This document shows positions 38,742 through 47,893 of a DNA stretch of 64,000 bases, one piece after another. Source of the stretch: JAODBJ01 sp963782465 (GTDB lineage Bacteria; Actinomycetota; Acidimicrobiia; IMCC26256; PALSA-610); contig CAWAJR010000001.1 in assembly GCA_963782465.1 (NCBI GenBank), positions 124,001 to 188,000 of the forward strand, read 5' to 3'. How positions within the stretch are numbered: the first letter of the stretch is position 1; each line of letters starts with the position of its first letter. A model generated the notes under the pieces. The model did no database searches, was not told the DNA's origin, and saw nothing but the letters and a program-made list of their open reading frames with translations. A program made the translations under genes and the position numbers.

Positions 38742-39854
38742 ATGACCGTGATTCACGATGCGGAATGCTTCACGGTCGGGCCCGACGAGGTCGTCGTCAC
38801 CTTCGCGACCGGCGACGACGCCGAGGTCACGACGGCGATCGGGGACCGCGAAGTGGTGACCCGCGGGCCGGTCCACGTCGCCCGAATCACCGGCCTGGAG
38901 CCGGCGACGCCCTACCGGCTCGAGGTCGACGGGGCGCCGGCGTCGGCGCTGCTGCCGGCCGAGGTCACCACGTTGCCCGCGCCGCCCGGCCGGCGTCTCG
39001 GCACCGTCGCAACCGCCAACGACGTGCATTTCGGCGAGCAGGAGTGCGGCCGGCTCGGTGGCGCCGAGGAGGTCGGGCCGATCTTCTCCACGCCCGCGGG
39101 CGAGACGCCCTACTTCGACACGATGAACCAGGGCGCGGTGGAAGAGATCGAGGCGCTCGCACCCGACGCAGTGATCGTCAAAGGCGACCTGACGGATACC
39201 GGCAGCGACGAGCAGTACGAGATGTTCCTCGACACCTACGGCCGGCTCGGCTCGCGCATGCACCACGTACGGGGCAATCACGACGCGATGCTCTCGACCG
39301 AGATCGCGTCGGCCGACGCTCCGTTCGCGGTCGAAGTGCCCGGTGCGACGCTCGCGGTACTCGACACCGTGCGGCCCGGCACCGACCGCGGCCGGCTCTC
39401 CGCGGCACAGTTGGAATGGCTCGACACCCTCGCGGCCGAATCGACCGGCCCGGTGCTCGTGTTCGGGCATCACCACCCGTGGGCGCCGTCGTCGCCCGAA
39501 CGCGACGACGGCTACTTCGGGATCAATCCCGACGACAGCGAGGCGTTGTGCCGGGTGATCGCGCGGCGGGAAACGATCGTCGGCTACTTCGCGGGCCACA
39601 CGCACCGCAACCGCGTGCGCCACTTCGCCGAGGCGCGCAACGTCCCGATCGTCGAGGTCGCGTGCGTGAAGGACTACCCGGGCGCGTGGGCCGAGTACCG
39701 ATTGCACGAAGGTGGCTACACCCAACTCGTCCACCGCATCGCGAGCCCCGAAGCGCTCGCGTGGACGGAGCAGACGAGGCAGATGTTCGCCGGCCTCTAC
39801 CGCGATTACGCCCTCGGCTCCCAGCCGGACCGCAGCTTCACCGTCGTCTACTGA
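38742..39854 (+). CDS. Cytoplasmic calcineurin-like metallophosphoesterase with Fn3-like N-domain
   Basis: 370 residues from ATG 38742; GTG 38727 is an alternative. Residues 1-80 form a beta domain ending ITGLEPATPYRLEVDG (fibronectin-III-like). All metal motifs follow: ANDVHFGEQE (D-x-H), VKGDLTDTG (GD), VRGNHDAM (GNHD), FGHHHPW and FAGHTHRN (GHTH). The layout resembles the partial gene at the left window edge, but without a signal peptide. Such enzymes hydrolyse phosphomono- or diesters; the natural substrate is unknown. Its TGA stop provides the first base of palindromic element copy 1. Confidence 0.85.
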   Translation: MTVIHDAECFTVGPDEVVVTFATGDDAEVTTAIGDREVVTRGPVHVARITGLEPATPYRLEVDGAPASALLPAEVTTLPAPPGRRLGTVATANDVHFGEQECGRLGGAEEVGPIFSTPAGETPYFDTMNQGAVEEIEALAPDAVIVKGDLTDTGSDEQYEMFLDTYGRLGSRMHHVRGNHDAMLSTEIASADAPFAVEVPGATLAVLDTVRPGTDRGRLSAAQLEWLDTLAAESTGPVLVFGHHHPWAPSSPERDDGYFGINPDDSEALCRVIARRETIVGYFAGHTHRNRVRHFAEARNVPIVEVACVKDYPGAWAEYRLHEGGYTQLVHRIASPEALAWTEQTRQMFAGLYRDYALGSQPDRSFTVVY

Positions 39855-39898
39855 CGTGCGTCGATAGCTATCGCTATTCGATAGCTATCGACGCCCGT
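39854..39898. repeat. 45-bp palindromic element, copy 1
   Basis: Begins at the A of the TGA stop of the metallophosphoesterase. The centre is TAT. It has two changes from copies 3 and 4: T for G just right of the centre and C for A near the right end, so the arms pair at 19 of 21 positions. It contains CGATAGCTATCG twice. The rest of the gap to 40049 shows nothing further except a GGAG ribosome site. Confidence 0.92.
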
Positions 39899-40049
39899 AG
39901 TGCCGGCGGAGCGGCTGACACAGTGCTCGTCGGTGCGCGGGCACCTCGTCCGGGCAGCGTTTCATCCACTCTGGGTGATGCCGACGGCCGGCGCGGCAAT
40001 CAGGCTGAGCTGAGTGTGAGCGGTCAGCGAGGTCTGTGAGGAGAGCGCC

Positions 40050-42395
40050 ATGCCGGTTCCGTTCCGTGGGTCCGTGAACATCGACATCAAGGACTCGGTG
40101 CCTGACTGGGAGCCGTACCGCCAGCCGATCGCGCCGGCGGGCGCGCCGAGCGTGCTCTACATCGTTCTCGACGACGTCGGTTTCTCGGCGATGGAGCCGT
40201 TCGGCGGTTTGATCGAGACGCCGAACCTGAACCGCATCGCCCGGCGGGGCCTGACGTACACGAGCTTCCACACGACCGCCCTGTGCTCGCCGACCCGTTC
40301 CTGCTTGTTGACGGGCCGCAACCACACAACCAACGGGATGGCGTGTATCTCCGAGGCGTCCTCCGGGTTCCCGAACGCCAACGGCCACATCCCGCTCGAG
40401 TGTGCGACGATCGCCGAGCTGCTGGGGCAGCGAGGTTGGAACACCTACATGGTGGGCAAGTGGCACCTCTGCGCCGAGGACGAGATGAACATCGCGTCGA
40501 TCAAGACGCAGTGGCCTCTCGGGCGAGGGTTCGAGCGGTTCTACGGCTTTCTCGGTGCCGAAACCAACCAGTGGTACCCCGACATCGTCTACGACAACCA
40601 CCCGGTCGAGCCGCCCGCGTCCCCGGAGGACGGCTACCACTTCACGACCGACATCACCGACAAGGCGCTCGAGTTCATCCGCGACTCGAAAGCCATCGCG
40701 CCCGACAAGCCGTTCTTCCTCTACTACGCGCCGGGTGCAGCGCACGCGCCACACCACGCGCCGAAGGACTGGATCGCGAAGTACGCCGGCAAGTTCGACA
40801 TGGGCTACGAGGCGTACCGCGAGCTCGTGTTCGCCCGCCAGAAGCAGATGGGCATCGTCAACGAGCACGCGGAGCTCTCGCCCATCAACCCCTACATCGA
40901 CGCGACGAGCTTCGACGGCAAGCCGTGGTCCGAGCTCGACGTCGTCCGCCCGTGGGATTCGCTCTCGGCCGAGGAGCAGCGCCTGTTCGCCCGGATGGCC
41001 GAGGTGTACGCCGGGTTCGTGAGCCATGCCGACCACGAGATCGGCCGCCTTCTCGACTACCTCGAGGAGACCGGCCAGCTCGACAACACGATCGTGGTTG
41101 TCGTCTCCGACAACGGCGCGTCGGGCGAAGGCGGCCCGAACGGTTCGGTCAACGAGAACAAGTTCTTCAACGGCATCCCCGACACGATCGAGGACAACTT
41201 GCCGATGCTCGACGAGCTCGGCGGGCCGAACACCTACAACCATTACCCGACCGGGTGGGCCTGGGCGTTCAACACCCCGTTCAAGATGTGGAAGCGCTAC
41301 TCGAGCTATGAGGGCGGCTCGGCCGACCCGATGATGGTGTCGTGGCCGGCTCGGATCGGGGCATCCGGTGAGATCCGGCGGCAGTACGCCCACGCGGTCG
41401 ATGTCGTCCCGACCCTGTTGGAATGCGTCGGCGTGGAGCTCCCGGAGCAGGTCCGGGGGGTCACCCAGCACCCGTTCGAGGGTGTCAGCTTCGCCCGGTC
41501 GTTCGACGCCGCCGACGCCGATACCGGCAAGGAGACGCAGTTCTATTCGATGCTCGGTACCCGGGCGATCTGGCACCGGGGCTGGAAGGCGGCGACCGTC
41601 ACCCCGGCCGCCCCGGAGGCGTGGGGCGACTTCGCCCAGCAACGTTGGGAGCTGTTCGACACGGCGAACGACCCGAGCGAGTGCAACGACCTTGCCGAGA
41701 AGGAGCCCGCGCGGCTCCAGGAGCTCGTCGCGCTGTGGTGGACGGAGGCGGGCCGGTACCAAGCGCTGCCGCTCGAGTCGCGCAACGCGGTCGAGATTCT
41801 CGGGGCCGAGCGGCCTCAGCTCGCGATCCCCCGCGACCGCTACGTGTACTACCCGGGCTGTGGCGAGGTGCCCGAGTCGGTCGCGGTGAACGTCCGCAAC
41901 CGCTCATACAGCATCGCGGCCGAGCTGGAGGTCGCCGACCCCAAGGCGTCGGGCGTGCTCTTCGCGCAGGGGGCAAGGTTCGGCGGGCACGCGCTGTACC
42001 TGAAGGACGGCGTCCTCAAGTACGTCTACAACTACGTCGGCCAGTTGGAACAGATCGTGGAGTCGACCGAGCACGTGCCGCTCGGGCACGTGTACCTCTC
42101 CGCGAGCTTCGACAAGGACGGCGACTCGATGCCGACCCAAGGCACGCTCACGCTGTACATCGGCCAGCGAGCGGTCGGCTCGGCCAAGATCAAGACCCAA
42201 CCGGGCAAGTTCTCGCTTGCGGGTGAGGGCCTCAACATCGGGCGCGAGGGTGGCGAGCCGGTCACCGACGACTACCCGGGGTCGTCGCCGTGGGCCTTCT
42301 CGGGCGGCACGCTCAAGCAGGTGATCATCGATGTGAGCGGCGACGCCTTCGTCGACCTCGCGCGCGAAGCCGCGGCGATGATGGCTCGCGAATAG
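40050..42395 (+). CDS. Type I sulfatase (Cys-type, formylglycine)
   Basis: 781 residues, cytoplasmic (no signal peptide). LYIVLDDVGFSAM gives the metal Asp pair; TTALCSPTRSCLLTGR carries Cys79 in the C-x-P-x-R motif that is oxidised to formylglycine; GKWHLC and VVVSDNGASGEG are further active-site blocks. After about residue 560 comes a C-terminal beta region (SIAAELEVADP ... GTLTLYIGQRAVG) resembling a LamG-like jelly roll. It hydrolyses sulfate esters or possibly phosphonate esters; the substrate is unknown. The radical-SAM activating enzyme follows 60 bases downstream, so the pair is self-sufficient without oxygen-dependent FGE. Confidence 0.9.
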   Translation: MPVPFRGSVNIDIKDSVPDWEPYRQPIAPAGAPSVLYIVLDDVGFSAMEPFGGLIETPNLNRIARRGLTYTSFHTTALCSPTRSCLLTGRNHTTNGMACISEASSGFPNANGHIPLECATIAELLGQRGWNTYMVGKWHLCAEDEMNIASIKTQWPLGRGFERFYGFLGAETNQWYPDIVYDNHPVEPPASPEDGYHFTTDITDKALEFIRDSKAIAPDKPFFLYYAPGAAHAPHHAPKDWIAKYAGKFDMGYEAYRELVFARQKQMGIVNEHAELSPINPYIDATSFDGKPWSELDVVRPWDSLSAEEQRLFARMAEVYAGFVSHADHEIGRLLDYLEETGQLDNTIVVVVSDNGASGEGGPNGSVNENKFFNGIPDTIEDNLPMLDELGGPNTYNHYPTGWAWAFNTPFKMWKRYSSYEGGSADPMMVSWPARIGASGEIRRQYAHAVDVVPTLLECVGVELPEQVRGVTQHPFEGVSFARSFDAADADTGKETQFYSMLGTRAIWHRGWKAATVTPAAPEAWGDFAQQRWELFDTANDPSECNDLAEKEPARLQELVALWWTEAGRYQALPLESRNAVEILGAERPQLAIPRDRYVYYPGCGEVPESVAVNVRNRSYSIAAELEVADPKASGVLFAQGARFGGHALYLKDGVLKYVYNYVGQLEQIVESTEHVPLGHVYLSASFDKDGDSMPTQGTLTLYIGQRAVGSAKIKTQPGKFSLAGEGLNIGREGGEPVTDDYPGSSPWAFSGGTLKQVIIDVSGDAFVDLAREAAAMMARE

Positions 42396-42455
42396 TCACC
42401 TGAGCGGGCCCTGGCACGGTGCCGGCGCGGCCGGTTTGGTACCCGAGGAGCGGCG

Positions 42456-43790
42456 GTGAGGAGTGCGCAACCCGTCAGCCTGATAACGAAACCGGGACGC
42501 GCGGCGCCGACCGCGGGCCCGGCGATGCCGTCCGACCGGCCGCCGACGGCCCCGGCTTCGTTCCACGTGCTCGCCAAGCCTTCGGGGCCGATCTGCAACC
42601 TTGATTGCGAATACTGCTTCTTCCTGTCGAAGGAGGCGCTCTATCCGAACGACCGCTTCCGCATGCCCGACGACGTGTTGGAGCAGTACCTGCGGCAGGT
42701 GATCGAAGCGCAGGCGGCCCCGGAGGTGACGATCGCGTGGCAGGGCGGTGAGCCGACGCTCATGGGCGTCGACTTCTTTCGCCGTGCGGTCGCGCTCGTC
42801 GAGGAGTACGTGCGCCCCGGCCAGACGGTGCAACACACCATGCAGACGAACGGCACGCTGCTCACCGACGAATGGTGTGCGTTCCTCGCCGAGGCGGGCT
42901 TCCTGGTGGGCATCAGCATCGACGGGCCGCCGGCGTTGCACGACAGGTACCGCGTCGACAAGCGCGGCGGGCCGACCTTCGACAAGGTGAGGCGGGGCCT
43001 CGACCTCCTCGTCGAGCACGGCGTCGCGTGGAACGTGCTGTGCACGGTGCATGCCGCGAACCAGGACCATCCGCTCGAGGTGTACCGCTTCTTCCGTGAC
43101 GAGCTCGGCGCCGAGTTCGTTCAGCTCATCGCCATCGTCGAGCGCGACAACGAGACCGGGTTCCAAGAAGGCGACACCGTCACCGACCGCTCGGTCGACC
43201 CTGCCGCGTGGGGGCGCTTCCTGAACGCAGTGTTCGACGAATGGCTGCGCCACGACGTCGGGAAGGTCTACGTGTCGCAGTTCGATGCTGCATTGGCGGC
43301 CTGGATGGGCATGGAGCCGTCACTCTGCATCTTCCGGACGACGTGCGGCGACGCCGTTGCCCTCGAACACAACGGCGACGTCTACTCGTGCGATCACTTC
43401 GTCGAACCCGACCACCTCATCGGCAATCTCGGGACCACCCATCTCGTCGAGCTCATCGCGTCACCGAAACAGCGCGCGTTCGGGCAGGCGAAACTCGACA
43501 CGCTGCCGCAGTTCTGCCGCGATTGCACCGTGCGGTTCGTGTGCAACGGCGAATGCCCGAAGAACCGGTTCACCCTCACGCCGAGTGGTGAACCGGGCCT
43601 GAACTATCTCTGCGCGGGCTACTTCGACTTCTTCACTCACATCGATGGACCGATGAAGGTGATGGCCGGGCTGCTGCGCCGGGGTCGCTACGCAGACGAG
43701 ATCATGGAGATCTTCGCCAAGGCGGGGCGGAACGACCCGTGCCCGTGCGGCAGCGGGCGCAAAGCCAAACACTGCCACGCCCCGAACTGA
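42456..43790 (+). CDS. Anaerobic sulfatase-maturating radical SAM enzyme with C-terminal SEC-C motif
   Basis: 444 residues from GTG 42456 (GAGGAG upstream). The radical SAM cluster is CNLDCEYC with Cys47, Cys51 and Cys54; GGEPTLMG binds SAM. The SPASM region (CGDAVALEHNGDVYSCDHFV, CRDCTVRFVCNGECPKNRF) holds two auxiliary clusters. It converts the sulfatase Cys (Cys79 of the upstream protein) to formylglycine without oxygen. The last 20 residues, NDPCPCGSGRKAKHCH, are a SEC-C zinc motif as found at the end of SecA, an unusual addition to this family that may bind the unfolded client or another protein. Confidence 0.92.
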   Translation: MRSAQPVSLITKPGRAAPTAGPAMPSDRPPTAPASFHVLAKPSGPICNLDCEYCFFLSKEALYPNDRFRMPDDVLEQYLRQVIEAQAAPEVTIAWQGGEPTLMGVDFFRRAVALVEEYVRPGQTVQHTMQTNGTLLTDEWCAFLAEAGFLVGISIDGPPALHDRYRVDKRGGPTFDKVRRGLDLLVEHGVAWNVLCTVHAANQDHPLEVYRFFRDELGAEFVQLIAIVERDNETGFQEGDTVTDRSVDPAAWGRFLNAVFDEWLRHDVGKVYVSQFDAALAAWMGMEPSLCIFRTTCGDAVALEHNGDVYSCDHFVEPDHLIGNLGTTHLVELIASPKQRAFGQAKLDTLPQFCRDCTVRFVCNGECPKNRFTLTPSGEPGLNYLCAGYFDFFTHIDGPMKVMAGLLRRGRYADEIMEIFAKAGRNDPCPCGSGRKAKHCHAPN

Positions 43791-43822
43791 GCCGGACGGG
43801 TCGCGACGTAGCCTGCTCGGCC

Positions 43823-44989
43823 ATGCAGGCGCTGGACGGTTTGCGGGTGGTCGACATGGCGACGGTGCTCGCCGGGCCGGGCGCGGCGCGCTACCTCGCC
43901 GATTTCGGTGCCGACGTCGTCAAGGTCGAGGCGCCCGGCGGTGACGGGACGCGCCGGATGGGTTGGGTGCCGCCCGAAGGGGGCGACTCCTACATGTGGA
44001 AGTTGCTCGGCCGCGGGAAGCGCTGTGTCGTGCTCGACCTCAAGACCGGCGATGGCCTTGACGCGATGCGGCGCCTTGTCGACCGCTCCGACGTGCTGAT
44101 CGAGAACCTCCGGCCCGGCACGCTCGAACGGCTCGGGCTCGGCGCCGACGAGTTGCTCACGCGCAACCGCGGGCTCGTTGTGTTGCGGGTGAGCGGTTTC
44201 GGGCAAGCCGGGCCGTACGCGAAGCGGCCCGGTTTCGCGACGCTCGCGGAGGCGATGAGCGGGTTCGCCGCCATCAATGGTGAACCCGACGGCCCGCCGC
44301 TCCTCCCGCCGATCGCGCTCACAGACGAAGTGACCGCACTCGTCGGCGCGTTCTCCGTGATGGTCGCGCTCCGTCATCGCGACCGAACCGGCGAAGGACA
44401 GGTGATCGACGTCAACCTGCTCGAGTCGATGTTGCAGATGATGAGCGCGCTGCCGTCGGCCGCGGCGCACCTCGGTTACGAGCAACCCCGGCTCGGTTCC
44501 GGCATCCCCTACACGGTCCCGCGCGGCACGTTCCGTTGTTCCGACGGTGTGTGGGTCGCGCTTTCTACGTCGGCGGAGTCGGTCGCGCGCCGGGTGATGG
44601 AACTGATGGGCGTCGGGCACGACGCGCGGTTCGCTTCGTTCGAAGGACGGGTCGCGCACCGTGACGAGTGCAATGCGGTCGTATCCGAGTGGATCGCGGC
44701 GCGCCCGTCGACCGAGGTGCTCGCGGCGTTCGATGCCGCGCAGGCCGCGATCGCTCCCGTGTACTCGATGCATGACGTGCTCGCCGACGAGCACGTGCGT
44801 GCCCGCAACGTGCTGATCGAGGTCGACGGGATCGTGCAGCAGGCACCGGTCGCCCGCTTCTCGAAGACGCCGGGGCAGGTGCGCCACGCCGGTCGGTCAC
44901 TCGGCGCCGACACCCTCGATGTGCTCGATGAACTCGCCGGGCCCGGAGGGAGCGCCGAACGACCTGACCGTCCCGAGGAGCGTGGGTAG
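43823..44989 (+). CDS. CaiB/BaiF family CoA-transferase
   Basis: 388 residues from ATG 43823. LDGLRVVDMATVLAGPGAARYLADFGADVVKVE is the family III CoA-transferase start, and VLIENLRPGTLERLGLG and VSGFGQAGPYA are further blocks. The catalytic Asp should lie in the segment around FATLAEAMSGFAAINGEPDGPP. These enzymes move CoA between organic acids such as carnitine, oxalate, mesaconate or bile acids. In ethylmalonyl-CoA or 3-hydroxypropionate chemistry a mesaconyl-CoA transferase of this class is known, so a link to the nearby pathway is possible but not shown. The stop codon lies inside a 15-bp inverted repeat. Confidence 0.88.
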   Translation: MQALDGLRVVDMATVLAGPGAARYLADFGADVVKVEAPGGDGTRRMGWVPPEGGDSYMWKLLGRGKRCVVLDLKTGDGLDAMRRLVDRSDVLIENLRPGTLERLGLGADELLTRNRGLVVLRVSGFGQAGPYAKRPGFATLAEAMSGFAAINGEPDGPPLLPPIALTDEVTALVGAFSVMVALRHRDRTGEGQVIDVNLLESMLQMMSALPSAAAHLGYEQPRLGSGIPYTVPRGTFRCSDGVWVALSTSAESVARRVMELMGVGHDARFASFEGRVAHRDECNAVVSEWIAARPSTEVLAAFDAAQAAIAPVYSMHDVLADEHVRARNVLIEVDGIVQQAPVARFSKTPGQVRHAGRSLGADTLDVLDELAGPGGSAERPDRPEERG

Positions 44990-45034
44990 AGAAGCCCCCT
45001 GCCAGGGCGCCCCAACAACCTCCTCGGGACGGTC
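44966..45034. repeat. 15-bp perfect inverted repeat around the CoA-transferase stop
   Basis: GACCGTCCCGAGGAG at 44966-44980 is repeated inverted at 45020-45034, with a 39-base loop that holds the TAG stop (44987-44989) and a smaller CCCTGCCAGGG hairpin. It could form an mRNA 3' structure or terminator without a U tract, or be a protein site. No other copy is seen in the window. Confidence 0.6.
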
Positions 45035-45181
45035 GCCACGCAGTATTCCACCTTTGTCCCCAGGTTTTCCAGAGCCCCTGTGGACGGAGCGGCAGGCTCG
45101 TGGCACCCTGTCGCACGAGCGGTGGAAAGGCTGAAACGCCAGGTCAGCGAGCAGGTTCCGAACCCGATGAGGGGTGGTCAT

Positions 45182-47023
45182 ATGGGGCATCCAGGCGAGC
45201 AGGAGCGTGATTGGCGGGCGGTGCTCGACGAACGCGTCGAGGGCCGAACCGTCGGTCATTCGTTCCTCGAGACCGTGGCCGATCGGCCCGATGCGCTCGC
45301 ACTGCACTGGCGCGACGGCGACGAATGGCGCGAGTGCACATGGCGTGAATACGCGCAGCGGGTCGCGGCGCTCGCCGCCGCGCTGCGCGACCGTGGGGTC
45401 GGGCGCGGCGACCGCGTCGTCCTCATGATGCGCAACCGGCCCGAGTTCCATTTCGCCGACGTTGCGACCCTGTTCCTCGGCGCGACACCGATCTCCATCT
45501 ACAACTCGTCGTCGCCCGAACAGGTGCAGTACCTGGTCGAGCACAGCGGTGCGCGCGCAGGCATCTTTGAAGATCTCGGTTACCTCGAGCGCGTGTTGAA
45601 GGTGCGGTCGGAACTGCCGCTGCTGGAGGAACTCGTCGTGATCGACGACCCCGACGGGTTCGCGCCGGCCAACGTCGCGCGCTTCGATGCGCTGCTCGAC
45701 ACCGCGCCCCTCGACCTCGCGGCCGAAGTCGGCAACGCGCTGCCGACCGACCTTGCGACAATCATCTACACGTCGGGTACGACCGGGCCGCCGAAGGGCG
45801 TAATGCTCGATCACGCCAACATCTGCTGGACGGTGGAGTGTTACCGCGAGACGTTGGTGCCACGCGACCCGACCGGTTGGCGCGCCCTGTCGTACCTGCC
45901 GATGGCGCACATCGCCGAACGCATGTCGACCCACTATCTCGGTATCGCGTCGGGCTTCGAGACGACGACCTGCCCCGAGCCCGGCCTCGTCGCGCAGTAC
46001 CTGCCCCAGGTTCGGCCGCAGACGTTCTTCGCGGTCCCCCGGGTGTGGGAGAAGCTCTACACCGCGCTCACCAACGCGATGAACGCGGCACCGGAACAAG
46101 CCGAGGAGAACCGCACCGCGCTCGAGATCGGCTGGGAGGCGTCGGAGTACCAGGCGCGCGGCGACGCGCTCCCGCCCGCGTTGCAGGCGCGATACGAGCA
46201 GGTCGAGCCGGCGCTCGCGGCCGTGCGGGCGTTGATCGGCCTCGATCAGGCCGAGGTCGCGGTCACGGGCGCGGCACCGATACCAGTCGAGGTGTTGCGG
46301 TTCCTGCGCAGCCTCGGGGTCCCGCTGTCCGAGATCTACGGGCTCTCGGAGACGACCGGGCCGATGACGTGGGAACCGTTCCGGGTGCGGGTCGGTGCCG
46401 TCGGCCGGCGCATGCCGGGGATCGACGTTCGCCTCGATGACGACGGCGAAGTCTGCTGCCGCGGCGGGAACGTGTTCCGCGGCTACCTCAACTCGCCCGA
46501 GCAGACCGCGGCCGTGCTCGACGATGAAGGCTGGTTCCGAAGTGGCGACGTCGGCGTCTTCGACGACGACGGTTACCTGCGCATCGTCGACCGCAAGAAG
46601 GAACTCATCGTCACCGCGGGCGGCAAGAACATCTCGCCGGCGAACATCGAAGCGGCGTTGAAGGCCGGGCAGTTGATCGGTCAGGCGTGCGTGATCGGCG
46701 ACAACCGGCCGTTCGTGTCGGCGCTGCTGGTGCTCGACGCCGACACGGTCCCGGTGTGGGCGAAGGCACACGGCATCACCGAACACGATCCGGTCGCACT
46801 GGCGCACGACCCCGAGGTCGTCGCGGAGGTCGAGCGCGAGGTTGCGGAAGCGAACCTGCGGTTCTCGCGAGTGGAACAGGTGAAGAAGTTCGTGCTGCTT
46901 CCGAACGAGTGGGTCGCCGACTCCGAGGAACTCACCCCGACGATGAAACTCAAACGCCGTGGTGTGCTCAACAAGTACGCCGCCGAAATCGAGTCGATGT
47001 ACGGCGGTGACGTGCGTCGATAG
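45182..47023 (+). CDS. Long-chain acyl-CoA ligase (AMP-dependent synthetase)
   Basis: 613 residues from ATG 45182 (AGGGGTGG 4-5 bases upstream). IIYTSGTTGPPKGVML is the AMP-binding P-loop, IYGLSETTGPMTW the adenylate motif, FRSGDVGVFDDDGYLRIVDRKKEL the hinge, and TPTMKLKRRGVLNKY carries the C-terminal catalytic Lys. The layout is that of FadD15-type ligases of Actinobacteria. It activates a fatty acid to acyl-CoA, feeding beta-oxidation. The last four residues (DVRR) and the TAG stop are coded by palindromic element copy 2, so the natural end of the gene was altered by the insertion. It converges with the GGDEF-like gene. Confidence 0.92.
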   Translation: MGHPGEQERDWRAVLDERVEGRTVGHSFLETVADRPDALALHWRDGDEWRECTWREYAQRVAALAAALRDRGVGRGDRVVLMMRNRPEFHFADVATLFLGATPISIYNSSSPEQVQYLVEHSGARAGIFEDLGYLERVLKVRSELPLLEELVVIDDPDGFAPANVARFDALLDTAPLDLAAEVGNALPTDLATIIYTSGTTGPPKGVMLDHANICWTVECYRETLVPRDPTGWRALSYLPMAHIAERMSTHYLGIASGFETTTCPEPGLVAQYLPQVRPQTFFAVPRVWEKLYTALTNAMNAAPEQAEENRTALEIGWEASEYQARGDALPPALQARYEQVEPALAAVRALIGLDQAEVAVTGAAPIPVEVLRFLRSLGVPLSEIYGLSETTGPMTWEPFRVRVGAVGRRMPGIDVRLDDDGEVCCRGGNVFRGYLNSPEQTAAVLDDEGWFRSGDVGVFDDDGYLRIVDRKKELIVTAGGKNISPANIEAALKAGQLIGQACVIGDNRPFVSALLVLDADTVPVWAKAHGITEHDPVALAHDPEVVAEVEREVAEANLRFSRVEQVKKFVLLPNEWVADSEELTPTMKLKRRGVLNKYAAEIESMYGGDVRR

Positions 47024-47054
47024 CTATCGCATAGCGATAGCTATCGACGCACCT
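47010..47054. repeat. 45-bp palindromic element, copy 2 (inverted centre)
   Basis: Same arms as the other copies with one mismatch near the right end. The central triplet is ATA instead of TAT, so this copy lies in the opposite orientation. It supplies the stop codon (TAG 47021-47023) of the acyl-CoA ligase and fills most of the gap to the convergent GGDEF-like gene, whose stop is at 47060. Confidence 0.92.
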
Positions 47055-47059
47055 GGGTT

Positions 47060-47893
47060 TCAGGCGTCGGGAGCCATCTCGACGCGGTCGCGGCCCCGGG
47101 CGCGGGCTTCTTCGAGCGCCCGCCCTGCTTGCTGCACCAACTCGGCCGCGCCGAGTGCGTGCGACGGGTAGGCGGCCACACCGGCCGACAGCGTCAGCGC
47201 GTCGCCCACGGGGCTGGTCAGCAACGTTCCCCGCACCCGTTCCGCGGCCCAGACGGCACCCGCTTCAGGGGTGTCCTCCAGGATCGCGCCGACCATCAGG
47301 TCGCCGAGGCGGCAGGCACTGTCGCTCTCGCGGAGCGTGCGGCGGATGACGTCGCCGACGACGCCGAGCGCCTGGTCGCGCCGGTCCGAGTCGGCGTCCT
47401 GCATGCCGTCGACCTCGAAGATCACCACGGCAACCGGTCGCAACGAGCGACGGGCCGCGGCGACCTGCTGCTGGACGAGCACCGCGAAGTAGCGCTCGTC
47501 GTAGAGGCCGGTCGCGGGATCGAAGGCGTGCTCGGCCGCGTTGGGGGGCGGCGGTTCGACCTCGCCGGCCACGCCGGCCGGGCCGGCCACGCCGCCGACA
47601 TCGGCCGGGTCGAGTTCGCGGCGGCCGACCTCGTTGTCGAGGATCGCCGCGACGGCGTCGAGTTCACGATGGAGGCGTCGCACGTCGTTGTGCGCGGCCG
47701 CGAGCCGTTCCTCGGCCTGCCGGGTCGTGCCGGCGATCGCGACACCGGCGGCCGCGGCCACCACTGCGGCGGCGCCCGCTCCAACGCCCCACACTGCCGA
47801 TCCGACGACGACACCGATGACGCTGGCCGCGAGCCCCGCGACCGCACCGCCGACCGCCACCAAGAGCGCTCGATCCACCATCGGTGGTCTCAT
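47060..47893 (-). CDS. Membrane GGDEF-like protein, degenerate active site
   Basis: 277 residues. Two N-terminal helices (about 7-55) and a coiled segment (RQAEERLAAAHNDVRRLHREL) precede a GGDEF-fold domain (about 125-270: DPATGLYDERYFAVLVQQQV). Where GG(D/E)EF should be, the sequence is CRLGDLMVGAILEDT, so the loop that binds GTP is lost and diguanylate cyclase activity is unlikely. Such domains often act as c-di-GMP or GTP sensors or only as dimer modules. Its ATG overlaps the ecm stop (ATGA), so it is translated with ethylmalonyl-CoA mutase, an unexpected partner. Confidence 0.8.
   Translation of the reverse strand: MRPPMVDRALLVAVGGAVAGLAASVIGVVVGSAVWGVGAGAAAVVAAAAGVAIAGTTRQAEERLAAAHNDVRRLHRELDAVAAILDNEVGRRELDPADVGGVAGPAGVAGEVEPPPPNAAEHAFDPATGLYDERYFAVLVQQQVAAARRSLRPVAVVIFEVDGMQDADSDRRDQALGVVGDVIRRTLRESDSACRLGDLMVGAILEDTPEAGAVWAAERVRGTLLTSPVGDALTLSAGVAAYPSHALGAAELVQQAGRALEEARARGRDRVEMAPDA

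Noticed and set aside
45040..45100. Two DnaA-box-like sequences (TTGTCCCCA and CTGTGGACG) facing each other
   Set aside because: Each has a mismatch to the box, there are only two, and no dnaA, dnaN or AT-rich region is nearby; not enough for an origin.
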